Positions 1-8,455 of a stretch of DNA of 64,000 nt are shown here, piece by piece. The notes below the pieces were generated by a model, which made no database searches, was not told where the DNA came from, and saw only the letters and a program-made list of their open reading frames with translations. Numbering within the stretch: position 1 is the stretch's first letter; every line of letters begins with the position of its first letter. Source of the stretch: Candidatus Gastranaerophilales bacterium (lineage in GTDB: Bacteria; Cyanobacteriota; Vampirovibrionia; Gastranaerophilales; Gastranaerophilaceae); assembly GCA_944322845.1 (NCBI GenBank), contig CALUQE010000003.1, positions 62,001 to 126,000 of the forward strand. Direction: 5' to 3'. The position numbers were made by a program, and so were the translations under genes.

Positions 1-1
1 T

Positions 2-1774
2 AAAAAGATTATCCAGCTTGATATGGGGCTTTTGATTGCAGGTACAAAATACAGAGGCGAATTTGAAGAACGTTTAAAGAAAATTATGGACGAAATTCGT
101 CAGGCAGGAAACGTAATTCTTGTTATCGATGAAATGCACACTCTTATTGGCGCCGGCGCTGCCGAGGGTGCAATTGATGCGGCAAATATCTTAAAGCCGG
201 CTTTATCAAGAGGCGAAATTCAGGTAATCGGTGCAACAACTTCCGATGAATACCGCAAATACATTGAGAAAGACTCTGCTTTAGAAAGAAGATTCCAGCC
301 TGTAATAATTGAAGAGCCTTCTATTGATGAAACTATAGAAATTATCAGAGGTTTGAAACCAAAATACGAAGAACACCACAATCTTCATATTTCTGATGAA
401 GCAATTATTGCGGCAACAAAACTCTCAAGCAAATACATCAATGACAGGTTTTTACCGGATAAAGCTATTGACGTAATAGATGAAGCAAGTTCAAAAGTAA
501 GACTTAAAGTTTGCACGCTTTCTCCGGAAGGAAAAGAGCTTGATAAAGAATTAAGAGAAATTATCAAAGAAAAAGAAGACGCTATAAGAAACCAGGAATT
601 TGAACGCGCTTCTGCTCTGCGTGATGATGAAGCAAATATGAAAGACAGAATTCGTGAAGTTTCTGAAGAATGGCGCAGACAAAATGACGCTAATAAACCT
701 ACCGTAACGGAAGAAGATGTTGCGGAAGTTATCGCAACAATGACAGGTGTTCCTGTAACCAAACTTACGGAAGGCGAATCTGAAAGACTGTTAAGATTAG
801 AAGATACTTTGCATGCAAGAGTTATTGGTCAATCAGATGCAGTTACTGCTATTGCTAAAGCAATCAGACGTGCAAGAGTCGGGTTAAAATCACCAAACAG
901 ACCTATCGGAAGTTTTATTTTCTCAGGTCCTACCGGTGTCGGTAAAACAGAACTTGCAAAAGCTTTAGCAGAAGCAATCTTCGGAAGTGAAGACAATATG
1001 ATAAGAGTAGATATGTCAGAATTTATGGAAAAACATTCTACCGCAAAACTTATCGGCTCACCTCCGGGATACGTAGGTTATGATGATGGCGGTCACTTAT
1101 CAGAATTGGTCAGAAAGAAACCATATTCAGTTATTCTTTTTGATGAAATTGAAAAGGCTCACCCTGATGTATTTAATATCATGCTTCAAATCCTTGACGA
1201 TGGCCGTTTGACAGATGCAAAAGGACGTCATATCAATTTCAAAAACACTGTAATCATCATGACATCCAACGTCGGTGCAAGCATGATTGCAACTCAGGGA
1301 AGATTGGGCTTCTCTGCGGCAGATGATGCGAAAAAAGATAAATACGAAAAACTCAAAGAAACAGTTAATGAAGAGTTGAAAAAAGCATTCAGACCGGAAT
1401 TCCTTAACCGTATCGATGATATTATCGTATTCTCACACCTGAGCAAAGAAGAAATCCGTCAGATTGTTGAATTGATGATGAAAGATTTATTCAAGCGTCT
1501 GTCAGAACGCGAACTTTCTATCGAAGTTACAGATGAAGTTAAGGATTATCTGGCAAAAGACGGATACAATGAAGCATACGGCGCAAGACCTCTCAGAAGA
1601 CTTATTCAAAAGAAAATTGAAGATCAGCTTGCAGAAGAGATTTTGACAAATGCTTACAAACCGGGTGACACGATTGTGTTAAAGCTTAAAGATGATAATA
1701 TTATCTTTGAACGCAAAGCAGGAGAGACTTCCGAGGAAGCAGCCACGGAAGAGAAAACTGAAGAAAATGAATAG
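2..1774 (+). CDS. clpC: ClpC-type AAA+ chaperone ATPase, 5' truncated by window edge
   Basis: Hsp100/ClpC unfoldase, the ATPase partner of the ClpP protease in the cytoplasm. The frame is open back to base 2 and reads K-K-I-I-Q-L-D-M before the first visible ATG, so the N-domain and the first Walker A lie outside the window. Visible in order: D1 Walker B ([12 protein letters not shown], about 128-163), a middle domain with a UVR-like segment ([12 protein letters not shown], about 597-632), D2 Walker A (GPTGVGKT, about 926-949), D2 Walker B ([13 protein letters not shown], about 1130-1170) and the D2 small domain. The last 20 residues are acidic. Full-length ClpC is about 820 residues and 590 are seen here. 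The UVR segment points to ClpC rather than ClpB or ClpA. A strong terminator follows the stop. Confidence 0.95.
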   Translation, partial: KKIIQLDMGLLIAGTKYRGEFEERLKKIMDEIRQAGNVILVIDEMHTLIGAGAAEGAIDAANILKPALSRGEIQVIGATTSDEYRKYIEKDSALERRFQPVIIEEPSIDETIEIIRGLKPKYEEHHNLHISDEAIIAATKLSSKYINDRFLPDKAIDVIDEASSKVRLKVCTLSPEGKELDKELREIIKEKEDAIRNQEFERASALRDDEANMKDRIREVSEEWRRQNDANKPTVTEEDVAEVIATMTGVPVTKLTEGESERLLRLEDTLHARVIGQSDAVTAIAKAIRRARVGLKSPNRPIGSFIFSGPTGVGKTELAKALAEAIFGSEDNMIRVDMSEFMEKHSTAKLIGSPPGYVGYDDGGHLSELVRKKPYSVILFDEIEKAHPDVFNIMLQILDDGRLTDAKGRHINFKNTVIIMTSNVGASMIATQGRLGFSAADDAKKDKYEKLKETVNEELKKAFRPEFLNRIDDIIVFSHLSKEEIRQIVELMMKDLFKRLSERELSIEVTDEVKDYLAKDGYNEAYGARPLRRLIQKKIEDQLAEEILTNAYKPGDTIVLKLKDDNIIFERKAGETSEEAATEEKTEENE

Positions 1775-1780
1775 AATCAA

Positions 1781-1813
1781 AAAGGCGGCTCGCAAATGCG
1801 AGCCGCCTTTTTG
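1781..1813. terminator. Bidirectional intrinsic terminator after clpC
   Basis: A 13-bp perfect stem (AAAGGCGGCTCGC with its complement) and a 4-nt loop, flanked by A and T runs. It lies between the clpC stop and the convergent anti-sigma gene and can serve both strands. Confidence 0.92.
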
Positions 1814-1814
1814 A

Positions 1815-2351
1815 TTACAGTGTTAAAGAAAACACTATTATGGCAGATAAAACTAAAACAGTCATGACAAACGCGGCTGCTAATTTTAAAACAGGATGAA
1901 ACGCAAAAGTATAATCTTCATTCGGATTAAGCTGCCTCAATACATTTCTCGCAAAATCCTGCCTTGCATCAAGCTTTGTTTTATTAAAAGACTCACTCAT
2001 CAGGCGCCTTATATTATAAGTATCTTCAAGTTCTTTTCTCGCCTGCTTATTGTTAATTGTATATTTTTTTATTTTTATACTCTCCTCCGCCGGCAATTCA
2101 TTATCTACATAAGCAGACAAATTATTCTGAAAAATTCTATACTGGCTGTTTGCCTTCGACGAAAATATTTCTTCCTTTTCTTCAACAGAAGTTTTCAAAT
2201 CCTGAATCATTGTTTTAATAATTTCGTACTTTTCTCTGCAGGAAGGGCATTTTTTCAAATGCTCTTCAACTTTTGTTTTTAATGCCTTACTCAAATCTCC
2301 TTCTACGTAAAAAGACAATAAAACATCCATCTGTGCACATGTTATTTCCAT
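1815..2351 (-). CDS. Anti-sigma factor, zf-HC2 type, single membrane span
   Basis: 178 residues. The N-terminus has the zinc-binding anti-sigma layout: an early Cys in MEITCAQMD, then H-L-K-K-C-P-S-C at about residues 31-38 (the H-x3-C-x2-C ZAS motif). A charged middle region follows, with a hydrophobic span at about residues 152-175 (LAAAFVMTVLVLSAIIVF) near the C-terminus. The gene lies 11 nt downstream of an ECF sigma gene on the same strand, the usual order for a sigma factor and its cognate membrane anti-sigma. By family knowledge it should hold the sigma factor at the membrane until an envelope signal arrives. That signal cannot be read from the sequence. Confidence 0.85.
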   Translation of the reverse strand: MEITCAQMDVLLSFYVEGDLSKALKTKVEEHLKKCPSCREKYEIIKTMIQDLKTSVEEKEEIFSSKANSQYRIFQNNLSAYVDNELPAEESIKIKKYTINNKQARKELEDTYNIRRLMSESFNKTKLDARQDFARNVLRQLNPNEDYTFAFHPVLKLAAAFVMTVLVLSAIIVFSLTL

Positions 2352-2362
2352 TTTTATTACTC

Positions 2363-2932
2363 CTATATAAACTCTTTTAATTCTTCTTGCAGTTTTAATC
2401 TTGCCCTTGATATTCTGGATTTAACCGTACCGAGAGCTGTATGCGTAATTTTTGCAATATCATCATAGCTCAGCCCTTCATATTCTCTCAGGATAAGCAC
2501 GATTCTCAAATTTTCCGGCAGCGTGAGCAAAGCTGCTTTAATCAATTTTTCCATTTCTGAAAATAAACATCTTTCACCGGGCTCGCACCCTATTTTATCT
2601 TTTATTTCCAAAAGCTTATCCGTATCTAAATCCAGTTTGTCATGTTTTGCATGTTTTTTTACATAATCATAAAAAATATTAGTGACAATTTGATTAAGCC
2701 AGGGTTTAAAACGGGATATATCTTTCAGAGACTTTATATTTTTTGCCATTTTCAAAAGTGCTTCCTGCGTTAAATCCGCAATATCCTGTCTTTTATCCGT
2801 AAGATAACTAAACATTGTAAAAATATTTTTCTGGACACGGCGAATAAGCTCCTCCAAAGCCTTGGCATCACCTTTTTGAGAAAACACAATTAAAGTATTT
2901 ATATCCCTTTTTTTATACTTGGATTTTGACAT
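2363..2932 (-). CDS. ECF-type RNA polymerase sigma factor
   Basis: 189 residues. Region 2 spans about residues 30-100 (the DIADLTQEALLKMAKN core and the RFKPWLNQIVTNIFYDYVKK helix). Region 4 spans about residues 125-187 (LPENLRIVLILREYEGLSYDDIA, then a TVKSRISRARLKLQEEL recognition helix). There is no region 1.1 or 3, so this is group 4 (ECF). It is co-transcribed with the anti-sigma gene immediately downstream. The 370-bp gap upstream probably holds its promoter, perhaps autoregulated, but I could not define a -35/-10 pair with confidence. Confidence 0.9.
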   Translation of the reverse strand: MSKSKYKKRDINTLIVFSQKGDAKALEELIRRVQKNIFTMFSYLTDKRQDIADLTQEALLKMAKNIKSLKDISRFKPWLNQIVTNIFYDYVKKHAKHDKLDLDTDKLLEIKDKIGCEPGERCLFSEMEKLIKAALLTLPENLRIVLILREYEGLSYDDIAKITHTALGTVKSRISRARLKLQEELKEFI

Positions 2933-3306
2933 CTTAAACTCATTATATTGAGTTGCTGAATAAAATATATTGCCGTAGGGGATAAAAGTATTCTGCCTAA
3001 GTACATAAATAAACCAAAAGAAAACAGGTCGGTTATATCCTTCCTGTTAAGATTTTACACTAGCCGAAATATAAATAGCACTTTTATTGTACTATAAAAA
3101 TCTGAAAAATACAAATAATATCATACACAAATTTACATAATATACCTGTAATTTGTTAGGACGGCATAAGATATAACCCAGTTATATTAACAAAAAAAGC
3201 AAAATGTGAAAGATGTTAAGTTATGTAACAAATATATATCAATTATATACGAATTTGTCAATTTTCTTTACATTCATGTTTTTATATATGTATAAGAGAG
3301 GATAAC
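2933..3306. other. 374-bp divergent intergenic region
   Basis: AT-rich spacer between the minus-strand sigma gene and the plus-strand unknown at 3307. It holds a weak inverted repeat AACAGG...CCTGTT (about 3024-3049) and two similar strings, GGTTATATCC and GATATAACCCAGTTATAT (about 3031 and 3171), that could be regulator sites. No ORF with coding character was seen. Confidence 0.4.
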
Positions 3307-3771
3307 ATGTCATACAAATTTGATTCACTAGTTACAAAACATGAAGCAGATGCGCTTAAAGAAATGATATTTAAGCGTGTCCGTGAACGTTCAGAGAGCA
3401 TGACAGAAGATGTTCAGCAGGACATTATGGATATTGCCCGCAATTCGTTTGTAAGCAAAAATAATCCTTTTTCAAAAATTATAGAAAACAACACACCTAA
3501 TATTACAAGAAAAACAGAAACTGCTCCCGAAACAAAAGCTGAAGACACGGAAATCGGATTTCCTGTTCGTGAAATCAAATCAAAGCTTTCTAACGGAAGC
3601 CGCTTGATTAATGAACAGATGACTCAGGCTGCAATTGAAAACAACATGCTCTCAGCAAGAGAAGCTCTAACTAATAAAAAAAGCTTTATGGGCGCTTTAA
3701 ATTTTTTAAACTCGCAAGCAGCAATTTCGCTAATTAGAACAAGAGCTGATAAATTTGAAATAATTGCCTAG
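3307..3771 (+). CDS. Hypothetical protein, lineage-type
   Basis: 154 residues, function not recognised. The start is supported by AGAGAGGA a few bases upstream of the ATG. The protein is hydrophilic, mainly helical in the first 50 residues (EADALKEMIFKRVRERSESM) and again at the end, with a Thr/Glu-rich linker around residues 65-85. No signal peptide, membrane span or metal-binding motif is visible. It ends about 20 bp before the promoter of the downstream prepilin gene and has no terminator of its own, so some read-through into that gene is likely. Confidence 0.65.
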   Translation: MSYKFDSLVTKHEADALKEMIFKRVRERSESMTEDVQQDIMDIARNSFVSKNNPFSKIIENNTPNITRKTETAPETKAEDTEIGFPVREIKSKLSNGSRLINEQMTQAAIENNMLSAREALTNKKSFMGALNFLNSQAAISLIRTRADKFEIIA

Positions 3772-3791
3772 AATAAAATGTTACTATTATA

Positions 3792-3820
3792 TTGACACAT
3801 TTGTATAAGTTTGGTAAAAT
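3792..3820 (+). promoter_or_regulatory. Sigma-70 promoter of the prepilin gene
   Basis: TTGACA at 3792-3797, a 17-bp spacer, then TAAAAT at 3815-3820. This near-consensus promoter predicts a leader of about 50 nt before the ATG at 3879, which carries an AGAAAGGA ribosome site. Confidence 0.75.
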
Positions 3821-3878
3821 AAGTATAGATGTAGAGAATTTGATTCTGAATAATAATATAAGAAGAGAAAGGAATATT

Positions 3879-4544
3879 ATGATGAAGAAGAACGGTTTTA
3901 CTCTTGCGGAAGTTTTAATCACCTTGGCTATCATTGGTGTGGTTGCTACGTTAACACTTCCTGCATTGATGACTAACACACAGGAACAACAAGCTAGAAC
4001 AGGCTTGAAAAAAGGTATCAACACTTTAACTGAAGCAGCTCAAATGAACCAGGCAATTGCAGGGTTTGACTATGCTTCTTTCAATGAAACATCTACTGAT
4101 GATACAGAAAGCCAATCATTATACGGTTTGCTTGCTAACAGAACAAACGTCGATTATCAATTGACAGGAAGTGACACAAACGCGGCTGATGCTGTAAACA
4201 ACGGTGCTTCAAACTTCGTTGTATTCTTCCGTGACGGTTCTGCTTTAGCATTCCCTAATGATACAAATACACTTGTTACAAATGCACAAGTAAGCGCTCA
4301 ACAGGGTGATGGATTGGTATATGGTATCAAAGCAATATATGATACAAACGGCCAAAAAGGTCCAAACCTTTTGTCTAACTGTAATGGTAGTGCAGGTATG
4401 TTGAATAACGCTGCTCAAAATGATAGCTCAACAGATTGTTCAGTAAAATCTAACCGTGTAATCAAAGACCAATTCGGTGTAAGATTAAGAGGCGGTTATG
4501 CAGTTCCAAACGGTGCAGCTGCTAGATGGGCATTTGATAACTAA
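3879..4544 (+). CDS. Type IV pilin-like / pseudopilin with class III signal
   Basis: 221 residues from the ATG at 3879. The frame is open back to 3792, but that stretch is promoter DNA, and the ribosome site AGAAAGGA precedes 3879. The N-terminus M-M-K-K-N-G|F-T-L-A-E-V-L-I-T-L-A-I-I-G is a textbook prepilin-peptidase site with Glu at mature position +5, followed by one hydrophobic helix. The rest is a soluble head with four or more Asn/Thr-rich loops. Cysteines near residues 164 and 179 could form a D-loop-like disulfide. No assembly genes (pilB, pilC, pilD) are nearby, so it is an orphan pilin. Role could be adhesion, uptake or secretion; the sequence does not decide. Confidence 0.85.
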   Translation: MMKKNGFTLAEVLITLAIIGVVATLTLPALMTNTQEQQARTGLKKGINTLTEAAQMNQAIAGFDYASFNETSTDDTESQSLYGLLANRTNVDYQLTGSDTNAADAVNNGASNFVVFFRDGSALAFPNDTNTLVTNAQVSAQQGDGLVYGIKAIYDTNGQKGPNLLSNCNGSAGMLNNAAQNDSSTDCSVKSNRVIKDQFGVRLRGGYAVPNGAAARWAFDN

Positions 4545-4565
4545 TTTAGTTATTTATAAAGACTT

Positions 4566-4594
4566 AAAAAGCGAGGTTTATGCCTCGCTTTTTT
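4566..4594 (+). terminator. Intrinsic terminator after prepilin gene
   Basis: Stem AAAAAGCGAGG/CCTCGCTTTTT with a 6-nt loop and a following T run, about 20 bp after the stop codon. Confidence 0.9.
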
Positions 4595-4909
4595 ATTGAA
4601 AATAAACTCCGGTAATCATATCATTAACTTAAATACATTTACCCCCAATGTACTACACGGTTTAGAGGAATGTCCTCCATTTCAACTACACTATATACCT
4701 TATTTACAGCATAGTACTTGACAGCTAAACTCTTGTCATAAAAGGGTTTTCACTCCTATATAGACCATATGGTTTATATCTTTGTATCTACCCCAAACGC
4801 AGTAAAATCAATCATTTTATCGATGAAAATATCCTCTATAAAGAGGTATATTAATAATGTAAAATGATTCAAAAATACTAAATTTGAATGATAAGGGAGA
4901 AGAGAGAGT
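4595..4909. other. 315-bp intergenic region with a dispersed-repeat copy
   Basis: Holds one minus-strand copy of the GGGGGTAAATGTATT repeat (4631-4646). A TTGACA box at 4718-4723 has no good -10 at the right distance. The region ends in AAGGGAGAAGAGAGAG, the ribosome site of the response-regulator gene. No coding signal was seen. Confidence 0.45.
4631..4646 (-). repeat. Dispersed 16-bp G5-TAAAT repeat, copy 1
   Basis: Read on the minus strand it is GGGGGTAAATGTATTT, one mismatch from the consensus GGGGGTAAATRYATTG shared with copies at 12855, 23849, 27129 and 31493. Confidence 0.6.
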
Positions 4910-5620
4910 ATGAGACGAGAGTTTAAAAAGAAATCAAAGGTGTTACTAATTGACGACAATTACGAACACTTAGCCGGAATCAGAGAACTTTTGAATTTGG
5001 AAGGAACATTTGATGTTGTAGGTATTGCCACAAATGTTTCTGTTGGTTTGAATTTAATAAAAAAATACCAGCCGGATGTTGTTCTTCTGGATATGAATAT
5101 GCCGGAACGCGACGGCTTGCAGGGTATTTTAGAAATCTCAAAACTGGATGTTGATACAAAGGTATTAGCTTTATCCGGATATGATGATGCAGATTTAATT
5201 TTCAGAGCAATGAAGATCGGGGCAAAAGGCTATGTTCTTAAAACTATGGCTTCTGCTCAGTTAATTTATGCAATTGAAGAAGTCTTAAACGGCAAGATTT
5301 ATCTGCCTTTGGCTTTATCATCAAGATTCTTTGAATACTTCCAGCAAACTTTCAGAGAAGAAACTGCTGCAAAGGAAACTGCAGAGGAAGAAGAAAATCT
5401 TCTCAATTATTTGACTCAGAGAGAAGAAGAAGTTTTGGAACTTTTAACACAGGGTATTACATACAAGGGTGTTGCAAACAAACTGTTTATCTCTGAAACA
5501 ACCGTAAAAACCCATGTTAACAATATTTTCCAAAAACTACAGGTAAATGACAGAACTCAGGCAGTTTTATACGCCATAAACAACGGATTTTTGACTAAGA
5601 AAGTTAAAATTGCCGTATAG
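4910..5620 (+). CDS. NarL/FixJ-family response regulator
   Basis: 236 residues. The receiver domain covers about residues 9-125, with the acidic pair D15/D16, phospho-acceptor D61 in VVLLDMNMPERDG, S89 and K111 (GYVLKT). An acidic linker at about 145-165 joins it to a LuxR-type HTH at about 168-230 (LTQREEEVLELLTQGITYKGVANKLFI then TVKTHVNNIFQKL). The histidine kinase gene starts 11 nt downstream, so the two form a two-component system. flgB-flgC-fliE follow, which suggests but does not prove a link to motility. The start has a strong AAGGGAGAAGAGAG site. Confidence 0.93.
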   Translation: MRREFKKKSKVLLIDDNYEHLAGIRELLNLEGTFDVVGIATNVSVGLNLIKKYQPDVVLLDMNMPERDGLQGILEISKLDVDTKVLALSGYDDADLIFRAMKIGAKGYVLKTMASAQLIYAIEEVLNGKIYLPLALSSRFFEYFQQTFREETAAKETAEEEENLLNYLTQREEEVLELLTQGITYKGVANKLFISETTVKTHVNNIFQKLQVNDRTQAVLYAINNGFLTKKVKIAV

Positions 5621-5630
5621 GATTTGAAAA

Positions 5631-6869
5631 GTGAAAAAGATTGTAAGACAGCAAAATTACCTGCGGGAACTCATTAACTCACAGGAAAATAAAACGATAA
5701 CCAAACAAACTTTGCGTTGTGCGATTCGTGCTGTCTTGGAACCTTTGCTTGATAATCCTGAAGCCGGAGTCGTTTTATACAGAATTATTCACAAAAACGG
5801 ACTTGCCGGACTTCTTAAACGGCTGGATTTTTCAGAAATAGAGGCTTTTGACTTTTCAGACGAGAGTGAAAATCTGCGGGAACGGGTCTGGGCAGATACC
5901 GAATTTATATGCGTAATGACTCACAGATTTGTCGCAATACTCCTCTGGGATAATAAAACTGACAGCAAAAACTATGTGAGATATTATTCAATTTTTAACT
6001 CAAAGCTGCAGGACGAAGCGCTGGATATAATCAACCGAAATTCTATAATCGATATAAAACAGTATCAGGAAAAGTTCAGACCGGACAGGCGTGACAACAT
6101 ACTCTTAAATTCTTCAATCAGACGCCTTACGGAAAATATGGATGAAGCTGCAAAAGATGCTGTTCTCGGCTTTGCGGAGTTTCAGGTTCAGCCAAAAGGG
6201 TATACGGCTGATGTCAGAGAAATAACGCATGAAGTCAAAAACCAGCTTTCTATCTGTGATTTGTACAGTGAAATTATAAAAAAATACTGCGCAAAAAATA
6301 ATATTGAGGATGAAACAATATTAAACGGCGTACAGTGTATCGCACGAGCCATTAAGATGGCAGGCAATTCGCTGCTTTCGCTTAAAACCACGCAGAACAA
6401 AGAGTTAAAGCAGTGTGACTTGAAAGATATAATTGATACTGCCGAGAATTTGACGAAAATCTATTTTGAGTGCAAAAATATTGAGTATAAAGTTGAGAGC
6501 AAAGCTAATTTAAAGATAGCAGCGGATGAAGAGAGTTTGATATCGGTCATTATAAATCTGGTTAAAAACGCAGTTGAGGCTTTTGGAAAAGAAGAAGACA
6601 AAGAAGAAAATAATAAAAATGGTAAGTATGTTAAAGTTAAGGCTGAAAAGAGAGGAGAGTTTGCGGTAATAAGAGTCCTGAACAATGCCGGAAAAATTAA
6701 CGAGCCGGAAAAAATCTTTGAAAAGGGTTTTACTACTAAAAACTACGGCTCGGGACTGGGGCTTTATATTTGCAAAAAAACAATAGAAGAACAGTTAGGC
6801 CAGCTTAAACTTGAACACACAGGTGATGACTACACAGAATTTGTCATCAAAATGGGACTTGTAAAATAA
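5631..6869 (+). CDS. Cytoplasmic sensor histidine kinase
   Basis: 412 residues from a GTG start (GTG AAA AAG) 11 nt after the response-regulator stop. No membrane span is visible, so it is predicted to be soluble. The first 190 residues form an unrecognised sensor region. The H-box is VREITHEVKNQLS with H200, followed by a DHp helix, the N-box IINLVKNAVEAF (N313), and a G-box GSGLGLYICKK at about 373-383. A Lys/Glu/Asn-rich insertion (about 320-333) sits just after the N-box helix. The partner is the upstream NarL-type regulator. The H-box with a short helical pair resembles kinases that phosphorylate LuxR-type regulators. The signal is unknown. Confidence 0.9.
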   Translation: MKKIVRQQNYLRELINSQENKTITKQTLRCAIRAVLEPLLDNPEAGVVLYRIIHKNGLAGLLKRLDFSEIEAFDFSDESENLRERVWADTEFICVMTHRFVAILLWDNKTDSKNYVRYYSIFNSKLQDEALDIINRNSIIDIKQYQEKFRPDRRDNILLNSSIRRLTENMDEAAKDAVLGFAEFQVQPKGYTADVREITHEVKNQLSICDLYSEIIKKYCAKNNIEDETILNGVQCIARAIKMAGNSLLSLKTTQNKELKQCDLKDIIDTAENLTKIYFECKNIEYKVESKANLKIAADEESLISVIINLVKNAVEAFGKEEDKEENNKNGKYVKVKAEKRGEFAVIRVLNNAGKINEPEKIFEKGFTTKNYGSGLGLYICKKTIEEQLGQLKLEHTGDDYTEFVIKMGLVK

Positions 6870-6919
6870 ATCTTTCCTTCTCTTACAGAGAGGATTCGGG
6901 TGAGGATAAGCAAGTAATT

Positions 6920-7402
6920 ATGGATTTAATTACAAACAGAACAATTGAAATAACAAAACTGGGTATGGACGGGCTTATGGACAGGCAGCATGCAATCGCT
7001 TCCAACATAGCGAACGTCATGACACCTGATTTTCAGCGCAAAGAAGTTGCATTTGAAAGCCAGCTTGCTGAAATTATTGAAAAAGAGGACTTGAAAGATT
7101 ACATAAAAGGGCAAAACAGCATTGAATACAAACCGCCGATGGTAGATGTGTTCACAGGAGAAGTTCATACTTACAGAACTCCGACACAACAGGAAAAAGC
7201 TTATTTGCAGGCAAGCACTATGGATCAATTCAAACCGCAAATTGTAACTGATTTATACAGCGGCTCAGACGCAAAAGGCAATAACGTTGAATTGGAACGT
7301 GAAATGATGGATTTGTCCAAAACAGGTACAAGGTATCTTGTACTCTCTAATCTCGAAAGAAACCAGTTCACACATCTTTCTGAGGTCATCAGAGGACAAT
7401 AA
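6920..7402 (+). CDS. flgB: Flagellar basal-body rod protein FlgB
   Basis: 160 residues, close to the usual 130-140 plus a short insertion. Proximal rod subunit, exported by the flagellar type III apparatus. The N-terminal rod motif is present (GLMDRQHAIASNIANVMTPDF, about residues 18-38), with the conserved ANxxTPxFxRKEVAFES pattern. The C-terminal helix (about 120-155) is of the type that packs in the rod. It begins the run flgB-flgC-fliE, whose order matches most bacteria. Some 50 bp separate it from the kinase gene, with GAGGATAAG upstream as a loosely spaced ribosome site. Confidence 0.93.
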   Translation: MDLITNRTIEITKLGMDGLMDRQHAIASNIANVMTPDFQRKEVAFESQLAEIIEKEDLKDYIKGQNSIEYKPPMVDVFTGEVHTYRTPTQQEKAYLQASTMDQFKPQIVTDLYSGSDAKGNNVELEREMMDLSKTGTRYLVLSNLERNQFTHLSEVIRGQ

Positions 7403-7426
7403 TTTAAGCCGTAAGGAGGTTTATAA

Positions 7427-7933
7427 ATGAGTTTTAATATATTTGATATAGCCGGCTCCGGAATGACGGCACAAAGAGTTAAAATGGATACAATTGCAAG
7501 TAATATTGCAAACATAAATACAACCCGCCAGCCTGACGGCTCAAAAGGGGTTTACGTAAAAAAAGACGTGTCCTTCAGAACAATATATGAAGATACGGTT
7601 AACAGAGGGTATTCAAATTTTGCTTCCAACAGTCCGGATGCCGAATTTGATCCGAGAACGGGCAATATGCTTATTAACGCAAACGTTGCTTTGAATAACG
7701 GTGTTGTAACTGGCGGAGTCAGAGTAGATGAGATTTATGAAGCAGAAAACGGAGTTAAGACGGTTTACGACCCTTCACATCCTGATGCTGATGAAGAAGG
7801 ATATGTTGATTTGCCGAACATAAGTCTTGTTGAAGAAATGGTAGGTATGATATCCGCATCACGCGCCTACGAAGCAAATGCAACTGTAGCCCAGAACGTC
7901 ACCACAATGATGCAGACCGCTATGAACATATAG
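7427..7933 (+). CDS. flgC: Flagellar basal-body rod protein FlgC
   Basis: 168 residues. The N-terminal motif GSGMTAQRVKMDTIASNIANINTTRQPDGS (in part, residues about 9-38) is the FlgC version of the rod signature. The C-terminus, YVDLPNISLVEEMVGMISASRAYEANATV in part, has the S-R-A-Y-E-A-N block shared by the rod and hook axial family. It lies 24 nt after flgB with a good AAGGAGG ribosome site and 15 nt before fliE. It builds the proximal rod with FlgB and FlgF. Confidence 0.95.
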   Translation: MSFNIFDIAGSGMTAQRVKMDTIASNIANINTTRQPDGSKGVYVKKDVSFRTIYEDTVNRGYSNFASNSPDAEFDPRTGNMLINANVALNNGVVTGGVRVDEIYEAENGVKTVYDPSHPDADEEGYVDLPNISLVEEMVGMISASRAYEANATVAQNVTTMMQTAMNI

Positions 7934-7948
7934 TAAAGGAAGTCTAAA

Positions 7949-8362
7949 ATGGAATTTACAACAGGAATAAGCGCTTTTAATACTAATTACAACCTGAATG
8001 CAATAGATGATTATAATAAATTTCTGCAGGGTAACGCCTCTTTTGAAGTTGAAAAAACAGCCTTTGATGAAGCTCTGGAAAAAGCTTCGAGAGACTTTCC
8101 CGTAAAAGACAAAAATGACCCGACCGGACTCGGAAGTTTTGCCTCTAATATGGGAGACGCTTTTTCTAACAGTTTAAATGCGGTTAACAATAACAGGATT
8201 TATGCGGACAAATTGCAGGAAGATCTTGCAATGGGAGGTTCTACAAGCATTCACGAAGCGATGATTGCTGCCGAAAAAGCATCTTTAAGCATGCAAATGG
8301 CTATTCAGGTTCGCAACCGACTCGTTTCCGCTTATACAGACATAACTTCAATGGCAATTTAA
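7949..8362 (+). CDS. fliE: Flagellar hook-basal body complex protein FliE
   Basis: 137 residues, slightly longer than the typical 100-110. FliE joins the MS ring to the proximal rod and is an early export substrate. The conserved C-terminal part is clear: ADKLQEDLAMGGSTSIHEAMIAAEKASLSMQMAIQVRNRLVSAY in part, where the GG..IHEAM..AEKA..S...A.QVRNK.V.AY pattern is diagnostic. The first 50 residues are unconserved and Asn/Phe-rich. It follows flgC by 15 nt and closes this small flagellar run. Confidence 0.94.
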   Translation: MEFTTGISAFNTNYNLNAIDDYNKFLQGNASFEVEKTAFDEALEKASRDFPVKDKNDPTGLGSFASNMGDAFSNSLNAVNNNRIYADKLQEDLAMGGSTSIHEAMIAAEKASLSMQMAIQVRNRLVSAYTDITSMAI

Positions 8363-8455
8363 GCAGTTACAACACCCCTTAGCGGCCAGTCCAACAGGAG
8401 AAGGTGAAAAATCTTTTATTATGTATTCTTTAATACGTAAAAGGAGATTTTTAAA

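Noticed and set aside
385-762. Long minus-strand reading frame inside clpC
   Set aside because: Antisense shadow of a strongly conserved gene, without a ribosome site or family pattern.
1896-2282. Plus-strand frame across the anti-sigma gene
   Set aside because: Phe/Ile/Leu-rich shadow frame. The minus-strand protein has a zinc-binding motif and a sigma gene neighbour.
3734-4024. Minus-strand frame over the prepilin start
   Set aside because: Overlaps the prepilin signal and its promoter; no ribosome site.
4718-4742. TTGACA box as the response-regulator promoter
   Set aside because: No -10 at 16-18 bp; the nearest CATAAA is only 13 bp away.
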